Positions 1 to 8,009 of a stretch of DNA of 35,331 nt are shown here, piece after piece. The notes beneath the pieces were generated by a model. That model searched no databases. It was not told where the DNA came from and was given only the letters and a program-made list of their open reading frames with translations. This stretch comes from CAYOLL01 sp964404765 [NCBI: uncultured Gemmatimonadota bacterium] (GTDB lineage: Bacteria > 4572-55), in NCBI GenBank assembly GCA_964404765.1, contig CAYOLL010000055.1, positions 1 through 35,331 of the forward strand, written 5' to 3'. A program made the translations under genes and the position numbers. Within the stretch, counting starts at the first letter, position 1. The number at the start of each line of letters is the position of its first letter.

Positions 1-185
1 AGATTCTTTCAGAATGACAAGGTGCTCTTCCACAAACTTGTTCCATGAGCCAAAATTCAAAAATTGTTGCTTTTCCGAAATTGCGTGATTAATTTATTCT
101 TGGGCTACAACAGCTCATCATCGTCGCCTCAGGCGGCACAAATATCAGAGTTTTTCATTTTAAACGCATCACACAGGGGGAATCT
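1..185. other. Upstream region of the secreted-protein gene
   Basis: No gene is visible. The first 20 bases (AGATTC...GAATGACA) resemble a worn half of the GATTCCGG...CCGGAATGAC palindromes found at 3358-3598, so the interspersed repeat family probably also reached this side. A run of five G residues just before the ATG at 186 is the likely ribosome-binding site. No convincing -35/-10 pair could be chosen. Confidence 0.4.
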
Positions 186-3100
186 ATGAAATACGAACTA
201 CAGCGTCTAACGCTTCTCGGCTGCTTACTATTGCTGCATCCGGCCGGCGCTTTTGCTGACCGCGACGAGGACACCATGATCGACGCTAATCAATTGGCCA
301 TGTATGTCCAAAACACCGGTAGTTTTGGCCGGGATCGGGCTCCGGCCCAAAACGCTGGCCTGTTTTATCCCAAAGGTACGCAGAATACCGTTCTCTACGC
401 GGGCGGTTTGTGGCTCAGCGGCCAGGTCAATAATGAATTACGGACGACGGTTGCCGAGTTTTCTTACGATTTTACGCCTGGCCAATTCAAAAATAACGCT
501 TTTTACGACGCTACGATTGATTCGGTCTATAAAGTCTACAAGATCCAAAAAGGTGACTCCAATTCCTCCAATCCGGATTATGCCAACTGGCCGGTGAGCC
601 AGGGCGCGCCGGTCGATGCTACCGGCAAACCTTTGTTGTTAGGTGATCAAACGCTATACACGGTTTATACTGACGGTATTGGCCCGCGGACGAATAAGGC
701 CAGCACGGAGCAGGGTTTAGGTATCGAAGTCCGACATACAGCTTTTGCTTTTGATCGGGTCTCCTTTCTGGCTCGCACCATTTTTATGAAATATATGCTG
801 ATCAATCGCAGTGATCAGCATATTCAGAGCGCTTATGTCTCTTTTTGGACCGATCCCGACTTGGGCGGCGCCGGCGATGATCTGATTGGCTGCGACGCTG
901 CCGCTAATCTGGTTTACTGCTATAATGATACTGACAGCGACCCCCAGTATGGCAATCGACCGCCGGCGCTCGGTTTCGACTTGCTGCAAGGCACCCTGGC
1001 CGATTCGACCGGAAGCCTGGTCAATTTGCCGGACGGACGGCAACTCGACAATAAAAAGATGCTGTTGATGACATCCGCGCCGTCATACTACAAAGGCGTT
1101 GGCGTTGGTAGTCCCTCGCATGCTTATAGCATTATGCAAGGGCAGAGTAACCAGGGAGGATTCAGCATTGATCCGACTACAGGTCTGCCAAGCCTGTTTG
1201 CCTTTACCGGCGATCCGATAACCGGAAAAGGCTGGTTGGATGGGCCTGCGGGTGATCGTCGCTTCATCTTAAATTGCGGCCCCTTTGATCTGCCGCCGTG
1301 GCAGGATGTCAATAGCAATCAAAAACCGGATTTGGGCGAACCCGGTGTGCAAGAAGTAATTATGGCTATCGTGGTCGGACATGGCCTGGATCGGTTGGAT
1401 AGCATTGAACGTCTGCGTGAAAATGCCCGTTTAGCCCGGCTGGTCTATAACGCTAATTTTGATCTGAACCGAGTGGCGATGCCGACCCAGCCCGCCCTGA
1501 GCGCCACACCCGGCAATGGTAAAATCAGTCTGCGCTGGACCAACACCCCGGAAACAACCTGGAACGATCCGCATTTTATTTTTGAAGGCTATAATATTTA
1601 TCAGATTACTAATCAAAGCGATGGCAGCCTCGCCCGCCGCAAAATCGCCACATTTGACAAAATTAACGGGATTACGACCATCATCGAGGACGGCGTGACC
1701 GTGCAGCAAGGCACGGACAGCGGCCTGCGTTATGAAGTGGAACTCACTCGCGATCTAATCAATAATCTTCCCCTTTATAACAGCCTGCCTTATTCCTACG
1801 CGATCACGTCTTACGTTTACAACCCCAACCCGCAAGAAAGACCGCGCACCCTGGAAAGCCCGCTGACAGATGACGCTATAACGATCATACCGATGGATAG
1901 CGACGCCCTTTCCGGTCAAATGCTAACCGCCACGCATGCAAATGGTCAAAGCGAGGCGGCTCTGCTCGTCCGTATTGTTGACCCGGCAGCTTTGACCGGT
2001 GATCAATACGAAGTGACATTCAGTCCCTCGCCCCAGGACACCGCAAATCTGGTCTGGCATTTAAAGGACCTAAATCGTAACACGACTGTCCTGGCCGATC
2101 AGCCGTATTTTAATCTGGCGGACTTCTATTTTTGGCCGATGGCCGACGGATTTATCCTTAACGTAAACGCGCCAAAACCGGGCGTCAAATCCGGCGATCA
2201 GTATTCAAATCCCAATCAACCGGAGCTATGGGGCTGGAACGTACCGCATGGACAACGGCGGTTTACCTGGGTCAATGCCGCGGATGTTTCTCTGTTGCCG
2301 CTTGAAGGTTTTAATGGGGCGATCGGTTGGGAGGATCCGTGTCATTTTTTCGGCGGCTGTGAGACCCAAATTATTCCGGTCGGCCGCTTAAAACGTACGC
2401 TGCTTAAACTGGCTCAGGTTCCGGACGGATCCATTGACTGGAATCCGGTCTTTAATGAAAACGATGAAAATGTATCTTATGCCTACCGTTTTGGCCGCAA
2501 CTTTAGTAGAACGCCGGCCGTTCCGCGTTTTGCGCCCTATATTCTTCAGGCAAAGGCGGGTTTGGCTTATCAGGATTTCACCAAGAGTGTGCCGCTCTCG
2601 GCCTGGGATATGGACGCGAACCCTCCCCGCCGGCTGGCGCTGGCTTTTCTGGAAAACAATGCGACGAGCGGCCTGGTAGACGGCAAATGGTGGCCGGGTA
2701 ACTCCAATACATACGACAATACAGCCTCGGACGGGCCGCGCGAATGGCTGTGGATACTGGATGCCGATTACAGCCCGACCGCCAATCCCGACTATCTGGG
2801 CGAATTGATCACCAACCAAACCATCCCGATTATGTATTGGCTGACCGTCAATCGCAGGGGGTCCGCGCCTTTTTCGCCCGGCGGCAGCGGCGAAGATCAA
2901 TTCGAGATCATTCCCGGCCGGATCTTAACCAAAAATGATGTGTTTATTTTTGACACTGCCGGTCTGGGTATCGAAGATGAAACCGAGGACACCCAACAGC
3001 CAACGCTCTTTCAAAACCGCCCCAATCCCTTCAGTGTCAGCACGACGATTCGCTATCGCTTACCCCAACAAAGTCATGTCCGGGTGGCGGTTTACAATGT

Positions 3101-3272
3101 CGCCGGGCAATTAGTACGAGTGCTGACCAAAGCGCAACAGAATTCCGGCCAATATGAGGCAAACTGGGACGGGCGCAACGAAGCCGGAGAAGCGGTGAGC
3201 AGCGGCGTCTACTTCTATCGGCTCGAAACACCGCAGGCTAACAAGACCGGAAAAATGGTCTTACTGCGTTAG
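186..3272 (+). CDS. Large secreted protein with FlgD/Por-type C-terminal sorting domain
   Basis: A 1028-residue exported protein of unknown function. A signal peptide is visible (basic start, hydrophobic LLGCLLLLHPAGAFA, likely cleaved after AFA near residue 24). The middle is rich in Asp, Asn and aromatic residues. A fibronectin-III-like stretch lies near residues 430-570, starting around ATPGNGKISLRW. The last 90 or so residues (NRPNPF...TTIRY, VYNVAGQLVR, WDGRNEAGEAVSSGVYFYRL) are the FlgD-Ig/type IX sorting-domain signature common in FCB bacteria, so surface attachment or secretion is likely. GGGGG lies 5 nt before the ATG. It is the only long plus-strand gene in the first 34 kb and is followed by a hairpin. 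No catalytic domain was recognised. Confidence 0.9.
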   Translation: MKYELQRLTLLGCLLLLHPAGAFADRDEDTMIDANQLAMYVQNTGSFGRDRAPAQNAGLFYPKGTQNTVLYAGGLWLSGQVNNELRTTVAEFSYDFTPGQFKNNAFYDATIDSVYKVYKIQKGDSNSSNPDYANWPVSQGAPVDATGKPLLLGDQTLYTVYTDGIGPRTNKASTEQGLGIEVRHTAFAFDRVSFLARTIFMKYMLINRSDQHIQSAYVSFWTDPDLGGAGDDLIGCDAAANLVYCYNDTDSDPQYGNRPPALGFDLLQGTLADSTGSLVNLPDGRQLDNKKMLLMTSAPSYYKGVGVGSPSHAYSIMQGQSNQGGFSIDPTTGLPSLFAFTGDPITGKGWLDGPAGDRRFILNCGPFDLPPWQDVNSNQKPDLGEPGVQEVIMAIVVGHGLDRLDSIERLRENARLARLVYNANFDLNRVAMPTQPALSATPGNGKISLRWTNTPETTWNDPHFIFEGYNIYQITNQSDGSLARRKIATFDKINGITTIIEDGVTVQQGTDSGLRYEVELTRDLINNLPLYNSLPYSYAITSYVYNPNPQERPRTLESPLTDDAITIIPMDSDALSGQMLTATHANGQSEAALLVRIVDPAALTGDQYEVTFSPSPQDTANLVWHLKDLNRNTTVLADQPYFNLADFYFWPMADGFILNVNAPKPGVKSGDQYSNPNQPELWGWNVPHGQRRFTWVNAADVSLLPLEGFNGAIGWEDPCHFFGGCETQIIPVGRLKRTLLKLAQVPDGSIDWNPVFNENDENVSYAYRFGRNFSRTPAVPRFAPYILQAKAGLAYQDFTKSVPLSAWDMDANPPRRLALAFLENNATSGLVDGKWWPGNSNTYDNTASDGPREWLWILDADYSPTANPDYLGELITNQTIPIMYWLTVNRRGSAPFSPGGSGEDQFEIIPGRILTKNDVFIFDTAGLGIEDETEDTQQPTLFQNRPNPFSVSTTIRYRLPQQSHVRVAVYNVAGQLVRVLTKAQQNSGQYEANWDGRNEAGEAVSSGVYFYRLETPQANKTGKMVLLR

Positions 3273-3299
3273 CTCGAGTGGTGTAGCGAGTCAATTTTT

Positions 3300-3324
3300 A
3301 CCCGTTTTCTTTGAGAAAATGGGT
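3300..3324 (+). terminator. Strong hairpin after the secreted-protein gene
   Basis: An 11-bp stem (ACCCGTTTTCT paired with AGAAAATGGGT, one G-T pair) with a 3-nt loop begins 27 nt after the stop codon. It lacks a following T-run, so it is either a weak terminator or an mRNA 3'-end stabiliser. Its right arm is the start of the 18-bp repeat flanking the MITE-like element. Confidence 0.5.
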
Positions 3325-3330
3325 AGCTGT

Positions 3331-3632
3331 GTACTAGTCAACAACCTTTCACACACTTGTCATGCCGGAATCAGCAATTCCCGCTTTCTTTGAAAACAGA
3401 CTTTAAAGCCACCAAAACTGTCATTCCCGCATGCTTTTAGCGGGAATCTTGTTGCAAATTCGGCTAAGATTCCGGCTAAAAACGTGCCGGAATGACATCT
3501 TTCGGGAGATGGCGGGAATTGCTGTGCCGGAATGCTTTTATCCGGCATCTTGTTTGCCTGAAAGAAGATTCCGGTTAAAAACATACCGGAATGACACCGA
3601 CAAAAAGTGTTCTAAAGGTCGTTGACTAATAC
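3331..3632. mobile_element. MITE-like non-autonomous element, about 300 bp
   Basis: The two ends are imperfect inverted repeats: TACTAGTCAACAACCTTT at the left and the complement of AAAGGTCGTTGACTAATAC at the right, with similarity running about 28 bp inward. The element is bounded on both sides by the direct repeat AGAAAATGGGTAGCTGTG (3314-3331 and 3633-3650), which looks like a target-site duplication. It contains no credible gene, only palindromic repeat units. An 18-bp duplication is long for a DDE transposase, so the direct repeat could instead belong to the element. Confidence 0.6.
3358..3598. repeat. Cluster of REP-like palindromes
   Basis: Several units of the same design follow one another. 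One is CATTCCCGC...GCGGGAATC around 3421-3449. GATTCCGGCTAAAAACGTGC leading into CGGAATGAC lies around 3468-3496. ATGCCGG-type arms occur around 3360-3372 and 3526-3550. A second GATTCCGG...CCGGAATGAC lies around 3568-3595. Each can fold into a short GC-rich hairpin. They fill the interior of the MITE-like element and account for most of the 444-bp gap between 3273 and 3716. Confidence 0.7.
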
Positions 3633-3652
3633 AGAAAATGGGTAGCTGTGGT

Positions 3653-3697
3653 AAAAACAAAAAGGCCATTCTCGTCTCAACAACGAAAATGGCCTTT
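3653..3697 (-). terminator. Rho-independent terminator of tatA
   Basis: The 10-bp stem AAAGGCCATT/AATGGCCTTT (3661-3670 with 3688-3697), with an inner TCGT/ACGA pairing, is followed on the minus strand by a T-rich tract (complement of 3651-3660). It lies about 20 nt past the tatA stop codon. Confidence 0.85.
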
Positions 3698-3716
3698 ATT
3701 CGTTAGCGGCTAAAGT

Positions 3717-3935
3717 TCAGGAAACCTTAGTCGGCTCGCTTTTCTCCGGGCTTTTCTTGTCCCCTGGTTTATCGTCATCTGCGGTTACTTCCGAAGTAAT
3801 TTCGCGGGCGGCGCGTTTGAACTCGCGGATGCCTTTGCCCAACGAGGTGCCGATCTCCGGCAGCCGCTTTGCTCCAAATAACAACAGGATAATCAGCATA
3901 ATAACAATTAACTCGGACATTCCAATGCCACCCAT
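3717..3935 (-). CDS. tatA: Sec-independent protein translocase TatA/TatE
   Basis: A 72-residue pore-forming subunit of the twin-arginine translocase in the inner membrane. One N-terminal transmembrane helix ([16 protein letters not shown]) is followed by the family hinge and amphipathic-helix motif [20 protein letters not shown]. The tail is charged and unstructured, ending in Lys/Glu/Pro repeats. The ATG at 3935 is preferred over an upstream in-frame start because AAGGAG lies 6 nt before it and the protein then begins directly with the membrane helix. No tatC is in the window. It has its own promoter upstream (4046-4074) and a clear terminator, so it is likely a single-gene unit. Confidence 0.95.
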   Translation of the reverse strand: MGGIGMSELIVIMLIILLLFGAKRLPEIGTSLGKGIREFKRAAREITSEVTADDDKPGDKKSPEKSEPTKVS

Positions 3936-4045
3936 CGCATGCTCCTTTTTAACGGGTGAAATACAGCGCCACAAACAGCGCAAGTACACTAAACTTTGCG
4001 AAGATCAGGTTGGAGTCGGCCTCAAGTAAGACCAAAATCGAGTAC

Positions 4046-4074
4046 AACTTAGCCAAAACAGCCGCCAATGTCAA
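4046..4074 (-). promoter_or_regulatory. Sigma-70-like promoter of tatA
   Basis: On the minus strand TTGACA (complement of 4069-4074), a 17-bp spacer, and TAAGTT (complement of 4046-4051). It lies just past the lptD stop and gives a leader of about 105 nt before the tatA start. Confidence 0.6.
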
Positions 4075-4089
4075 TAAAAAAGGTTTTCC

Positions 4090-6777
4090 CTACCGCTTGC
4101 TGCGTTTCTCCTCAAACTTCACTTCCGGAATCTCTTTAATGTTGATGATAAAGTAATAGCTCCAGGTGCCGTTTTCCCGCGATGTCCACTGAAAAAAGGC
4201 TTGCCAGCAATGCAGGTCGCGCCGGATTTCCAGATTTTGGGTAATCATTTTTTTGCGCGCCAGGTCGTAATACGGCTGATAGCTGATGTCCCATTTTTTG
4301 GTCAGCTTAAGCGTAAATGCGCCGGTAAGATTGGAAACAGCCGGTCGGTCAATGGCATCAATCCCCGAAATATCAAAGCTGCGGTTATACGAATGGGTCA
4401 GGGCCAGATTCCAGCGATTCTCGCCCAGGCCGGCCACCGATTTGGCCAGCCGGCTGTTTTCGATGGCGTCCGGACGACCGGGCAATTGCCCGTCGGTATC
4501 GGCTGAATCTGTTGGGGCGGGCCGGGTCGTCAGGCTGTCGACAGGCGCTTCGTCCAATGGTTCGGCGGCCAGACTGTCGGCCGGGCTGATTTCCGCTGTC
4601 AGACTGGAATCAGGCGAATCGCCCTTAAACTTGCGCCGGATGGCGTTAAACCAGCCGCTGACCCGGTTTTGACCAAGCTGCACGGTAATGTTGGTACTGA
4701 CCGTGCTAAGGCCGAATTGGTTTTCGTATGGATTGTAAGACGTGTTGGCCGTCACCGACAGGGCGCTGATGCGCGTCGCCAAATTGGCGCTAATATCCGA
4801 AATGCGCCACTGCTCGTTCACTTTGCGAAAGGAGCTGCCAAAATCCAGGGTAAAGAGCTGGATGTTCCGCGTGGACTCTTTGCCGCCGGTGGTGGTGTCG
4901 CTTTTGACTTTGGCCTCAAACGTATTGCCCAAACCAATGCTGGAGACGGAAAATTTAGAAGATCCAGGCGTCGCGCCGGTCGTTTCTTTTTTAAGATTGA
5001 AACCGTAACCGGCATCTTCAAAATAGACTTGCGGATTGTAGGATGTGCTCACCGTCGGTCGCACGGTATGGCGAATCGCCCGCAGGTTGCCGAAGCGCGT
5101 CTGAAAAATGCCGTAGATGGAAGTGTTGCCGGTCAGGGAAATGACGCCCGGCGTAAAGCGATGACTGTTGCCGGTTACAGGCAGAGTGTAAGTTTCCAGG
5201 GTGGAATCGACAACGCCTTCCTGATGTACCTTGCGCCAGGTGTCGCTGAGCGAAGTGCCCAGATTCAGGTTCAGCCAATAGACCGTTTGCGGCCGGAGCG
5301 AAAAAGACAGGGCAAAATTTTGCTGTGCCGACCAATCGTGCCGGGTGACATCGCGCGTTTCGGTGATGATAGAGTCCGCAATGGTTTTGGTCAGGCTGCG
5401 CACATCGGTCGTATATTTTTGATCGAGGCCGGTTTGGGCGCTAAAAGTCAGGGAAGGTGACCATTTTTCCAGAGCCGAGCCACGTTTGGCGGTAAACAGG
5501 TTGGCCCCGGTAGTAAAGGAAATTTCCGGCAATTGGGCCGTGCGTAAATCGGTCACTAAACTGCGGGTGTAGGCGCTGCGGGCGCGCAATGAACTGCGAT
5601 CCCAGCTTTTATCCAGCGTGATGTATGATTGCAGCAAACCCTGAGTGCGCTTATCTTCCTCATCGCTGGTGTTGCGGTAATAGCTCTTGCTGCTGACAAA
5701 GTTGGCGCTGGCTGTCAGGCGAAAGCGCTCGCCCAACGTCTGGTTGTGCGCCCCGGTCAAGCGCCAGCTAACAGAAGAGCGATCCTGACCGTCCACGTTC
5801 CAATCGTAATCAAAAGAGACATTGCCGCTCAGCCGATGCCGCAGGGCATAGACATAATCTGCGCCGACTTCCAGACCGGTATACTCGCGCACCGACAACC
5901 GCCCGGTCAAGTCCATATAGTCATTCGTGGCCCAATAATAACCGAGATTGCGGATAAAACGACCGTCGCGATTATTGCTGCCAAGTTGCGGCGTTAAAAA
6001 GCCGGAAGTCCGCCCGGTACGAATCGGAAAAATGTAGAAGGGCAGCCCCAATACCGGCACTTTGCCCAGATACATCAACACCGGCTGGACGATCACCTTG
6101 TCTTTGAGGATGATTTTCATGCGTTTACTGCGGAAGGTGTAGTGCGGTTTTTCCCGGTCGCAAGTGGTGTAATAGCCGTTGCGAATCAGCAGCGTTTTTT
6201 CATCGACCTTACGGATTTCTTCGCCAAAGTAATAGCCTTTATCATATTGGGAGCGGCCGTTGTCGACGCGACCCTGGCGGGTGCGGATATGGTACTTCAT
6301 GCGCTCGCCGACTAATTTGTCGCGGCCTTCGTAGAGCGTGGGTCCGTCTTCGGCCTCAAAGATTTCCGTACGCGAAAAGTAGTTGACCCGTCCGGCGGTC
6401 AACTTCAGATCGTTATAGGTGATCGTGACTTTGCCGCGCATAATCAATTGGCGGCTGTCCACATCGTAATAAATGCTGTCGGCCTGGTAATTGACGACTT
6501 CCGCCGGGCGGCCCAGAATATCGGGCGAAACCGCCAGCGTGTCTTTGGTCCGCAACTGCGACTGAATCCCCCGGATATGCCCGCGGATCGAATCCGCCTC
6601 CGTCTGCGGCATGGCAAAAACGGTCGAATCCAAACCGGCGGCCTGCTGTGTAGAATCCGGCCAAATCGGTTGCGCGATGACCGGCTGGCCAAAAATCGAC
6701 AGCAAAAGATAAAACAAACAAACCCTAAGAGCCGGCAAAACCCTTAGGGTTTGGATTGTCAAAAAATCGTGTGTCAT
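4090..6777 (-). CDS. lptD: LPS-assembly outer-membrane protein LptD
   Basis: An 895-residue outer-membrane beta-barrel that inserts lipopolysaccharide into the outer leaflet. It has a hydrophobic signal segment (LFYLLLSIFGQPVIA, residues about 22-36) and an OstA/LptA-like jellyroll around 95-250 (IMRGKVTITYNDLKLTAG, GNG-type NGYYTTCD). This is followed by the LptD signature PVLGLPFYIFPIRTGRTSGF with LTPQLG and YYWATNDYMDLTG, then a long barrel of alternating strands ending with an aromatic-rich C-terminus. Asp/Pro-rich residues near 745-785 look like an inserted loop. The start is uncertain: AAAGG abuts the ATG at 6777 with no spacing, and the N-terminus before the signal segment is longer than usual. 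The Rpn-like gene lies only 26 nt upstream on the same strand, so read-through is possible. Confidence 0.92.
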   Translation of the reverse strand: MTHDFLTIQTLRVLPALRVCLFYLLLSIFGQPVIAQPIWPDSTQQAAGLDSTVFAMPQTEADSIRGHIRGIQSQLRTKDTLAVSPDILGRPAEVVNYQADSIYYDVDSRQLIMRGKVTITYNDLKLTAGRVNYFSRTEIFEAEDGPTLYEGRDKLVGERMKYHIRTRQGRVDNGRSQYDKGYYFGEEIRKVDEKTLLIRNGYYTTCDREKPHYTFRSKRMKIILKDKVIVQPVLMYLGKVPVLGLPFYIFPIRTGRTSGFLTPQLGSNNRDGRFIRNLGYYWATNDYMDLTGRLSVREYTGLEVGADYVYALRHRLSGNVSFDYDWNVDGQDRSSVSWRLTGAHNQTLGERFRLTASANFVSSKSYYRNTSDEEDKRTQGLLQSYITLDKSWDRSSLRARSAYTRSLVTDLRTAQLPEISFTTGANLFTAKRGSALEKWSPSLTFSAQTGLDQKYTTDVRSLTKTIADSIITETRDVTRHDWSAQQNFALSFSLRPQTVYWLNLNLGTSLSDTWRKVHQEGVVDSTLETYTLPVTGNSHRFTPGVISLTGNTSIYGIFQTRFGNLRAIRHTVRPTVSTSYNPQVYFEDAGYGFNLKKETTGATPGSSKFSVSSIGLGNTFEAKVKSDTTTGGKESTRNIQLFTLDFGSSFRKVNEQWRISDISANLATRISALSVTANTSYNPYENQFGLSTVSTNITVQLGQNRVSGWFNAIRRKFKGDSPDSSLTAEISPADSLAAEPLDEAPVDSLTTRPAPTDSADTDGQLPGRPDAIENSRLAKSVAGLGENRWNLALTHSYNRSFDISGIDAIDRPAVSNLTGAFTLKLTKKWDISYQPYYDLARKKMITQNLEIRRDLHCWQAFFQWTSRENGTWSYYFIINIKEIPEVKFEEKRSKR
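6720..6752. repeat. Inverted repeat in the 5' coding region of lptD
   Basis: AAACCCTAAG (6720-6729) is matched by CTTAGGGTTT (6743-6752), 10 bp perfect with a 13-nt loop. On the minus strand AAACCCTAAGGGTTT also forms a second 7-bp palindrome. It encodes part of the lptD pre-signal region. It may be an operator or mRNA structure controlling lptD translation, or chance. Confidence 0.35.
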
Positions 6778-6803
6778 CCTTTAAAACTCACCCATAAGCA
6801 ACA

Positions 6804-7670
6804 TTAGCGCGTCATTTCGGCAGAAAGCCGTTGGATTTGATCGTGGGTCAATTTGGTAATTCTGGCAATTTGCTCAATGGATAAACCTTCTTTCAGCATC
6901 CCGACGGCGACTTCTTCAACAGCTTCTTCTTTGGCCGAATCAATGGCCGCGCGCTCGCTCACGCGATTCAACTTATATCGCTCATAGGATTTGCGCTGCT
7001 CCGGCGTCATCTTGAGCAAATCCAATTTCTCTTTGGCTTTCTGTATATTCTTGGATTTGAACTCCGGCCTGATCTCCGAATTCTTGAAGAAATAAACCCA
7101 CTCGTCAATGTCTCTTTGGATTTGGTCGTGAAATCGCTCCACTTCAATCAAGTAATATTCCGGGAAAATGTTGTGATCCGATTTGACGCCATTGCCGAGA
7201 ACCGCATCTCTTTTGCGATGCCGAAACTCAAGCTTTTTATGGTCATTGAAACCATAAAAATCGGTTTTCCCACGATAAATATAGTCGGTTTCGCCCTCAC
7301 CCAACAGAAAATACAGGATGTTGATGGAGATGACCTTTTTCACTTTTTCATACGAATCGCCCAGTTCGATATGATCCACAATCACCTTGGAACTGCCGTA
7401 GAGCAACCGCTCCAGATAGTGAATTTCCCGATCGTTTTGGACTTCAATAATGAAGATTTCGCCATATTCATCCTCAACAATCAAGTCCACCCGATTGAAC
7501 TTGTCGTTTTCGTATTGTTGATTGCCTTCGCTTTCCAGGAGCGACAGAATTTTGATGTCTTTTTCCAGCAGCGTGCCGAGAAAGCCTTCCAGCACATCAT
7601 AGTTAGCTTTATCACGCAAAATGTTTTTGATGGCCCAATCAAAGCTAACCAATGTTCGCTTGTCGTTCAT
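6804..7670 (-). CDS. Rpn/PD-(D/E)XK nuclease family protein
   Basis: A 288-residue member of the recombination-promoting nuclease / PDDEXK_2 family, often labelled transposase-like although it mobilises nothing by itself. The N-terminal FDWAIKNILRDKANYDVLEG is the family opening. The nuclease core RVDLIVEDEYGEIFIIEVQ supplies the Asp and the Glu-x-Gln form of the catalytic triad. The C-terminus (AVGMLKEGLSIEQIARITKL) is the usual Rpn tail helix-turn-helix-like segment. The ATG at 7670 has GAGGT 8 nt upstream; a longer start at 7718 would read through a terminator hairpin. Rpn relatives are implicated in recombination and phage defence. Here it closes the accessory patch and sits just upstream of lptD. 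Confidence 0.85.
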   Translation of the reverse strand: MNDKRTLVSFDWAIKNILRDKANYDVLEGFLGTLLEKDIKILSLLESEGNQQYENDKFNRVDLIVEDEYGEIFIIEVQNDREIHYLERLLYGSSKVIVDHIELGDSYEKVKKVISINILYFLLGEGETDYIYRGKTDFYGFNDHKKLEFRHRKRDAVLGNGVKSDHNIFPEYYLIEVERFHDQIQRDIDEWVYFFKNSEIRPEFKSKNIQKAKEKLDLLKMTPEQRKSYERYKLNRVSERAAIDSAKEEAVEEVAVGMLKEGLSIEQIARITKLTHDQIQRLSAEMTR

Positions 7671-7685
7671 GACACTAACCTCACT

Positions 7686-7723
7686 AAAAAAACAAACCTT
7701 GCAGACATGTATCGGCAAGGTTT
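7686..7723 (-). terminator. Terminator or attenuator upstream of the Rpn gene
   Basis: AAACCTTGC (7694-7702) pairs with GCAAGGTTT (7715-7723). On the minus strand the hairpin is followed by GTTTTTTTA. It stands only about 15 nt before the Rpn-gene leader and RBS. A weak TTGACT-N17-GAAATT promoter-like pair (complement of 7724-7752) lies directly upstream, so it may act as an attenuator rather than a simple terminator. Confidence 0.7.
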
Positions 7724-7808
7724 AATTTCGGCTTTTGATCGGGGAAAGTCAAGCGTTTTGTTGATATTGCCCGTGTCCCCGGGCAGCCTCGTTCAATCTC
7801 TATCCCGC

Positions 7809-7907
7809 CATGGCCCCGCCGCCGCCGCTGCCGGTCAGCTTGGCCCCCCAATGCGCCGTTTTTGCGGGCAATGTCCACCAATTCCTCCAACTCGCGGGTG
7901 GAGACTT
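7809..7907 (-). pseudogene. Tail copy A: truncated, frameshifted 3' fragment of mevalonate kinase
   Basis: About 99 bp matching the end of the kinase gene at 10744-13035. It reads VSTRELEELVDIARKNGALG, then shifts frame because one extra G lies in a G-run (GGGGGG against GGGGG in copy B), and homology stops after GGGGCCATG, before the last 30 or so codons. It keeps the four-glycine phosphate-loop codons. Its upstream edge (AAGTCTCCACCCGCGAG) coincides with the edges of the other copies. It is the most decayed of the three tails. It cannot make a kinase. Confidence 0.85.
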
Positions 7908-7934
7908 TCAAGTGAATGAAGTCTTTGGCGTAAA

Positions 7935-7960
7935 CAAAAAAGCCCGCAATTACGCGGGTC
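7935..7960 (-). terminator. Terminator of the HsdR_N-like gene
   Basis: CCCGC (7943-7947) pairs with GCGGG (7954-7958). On the minus strand a CTTTTTTG run follows. It lies 50 nt past the stop codon of the AT-rich gene and just before tail copy A. Confidence 0.8.
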
Positions 7961-8009
7961 AATTTCGTTAGATATAAGCGGGTAATGCTTATTAATCTTT
8001 CTTGAAAGA

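Noticed and set aside
3358-3598. Regularly spaced repeats resembling a CRISPR array
   Set aside because: Units are palindromic, differ in length and orientation, have no uniform spacers, and no cas genes are present; they fit REP/MITE repeats.
4669-5460. A 263-codon plus-strand open frame
   Set aside because: It lies wholly antisense to the lptD barrel, has no Shine-Dalgarno or recognisable motif, and its composition is that expected opposite a real gene.
6740-6752. Telomere-like CCCTTAGGG words here and at 31513-31525
   Set aside because: Each occurs singly rather than in tandem; the two 13-bp matches belong to different hairpins and are probably coincidental.
6804-7670. A true transposase and insertion sequence
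   Set aside because: Rpn-family proteins are often named transposases, but no terminal inverted repeats or target duplication flank this gene.
7116-7919. A 267-codon plus-strand open frame
   Set aside because: It is antisense to the Rpn nuclease gene and runs through two terminator hairpins and the broken kinase tail.
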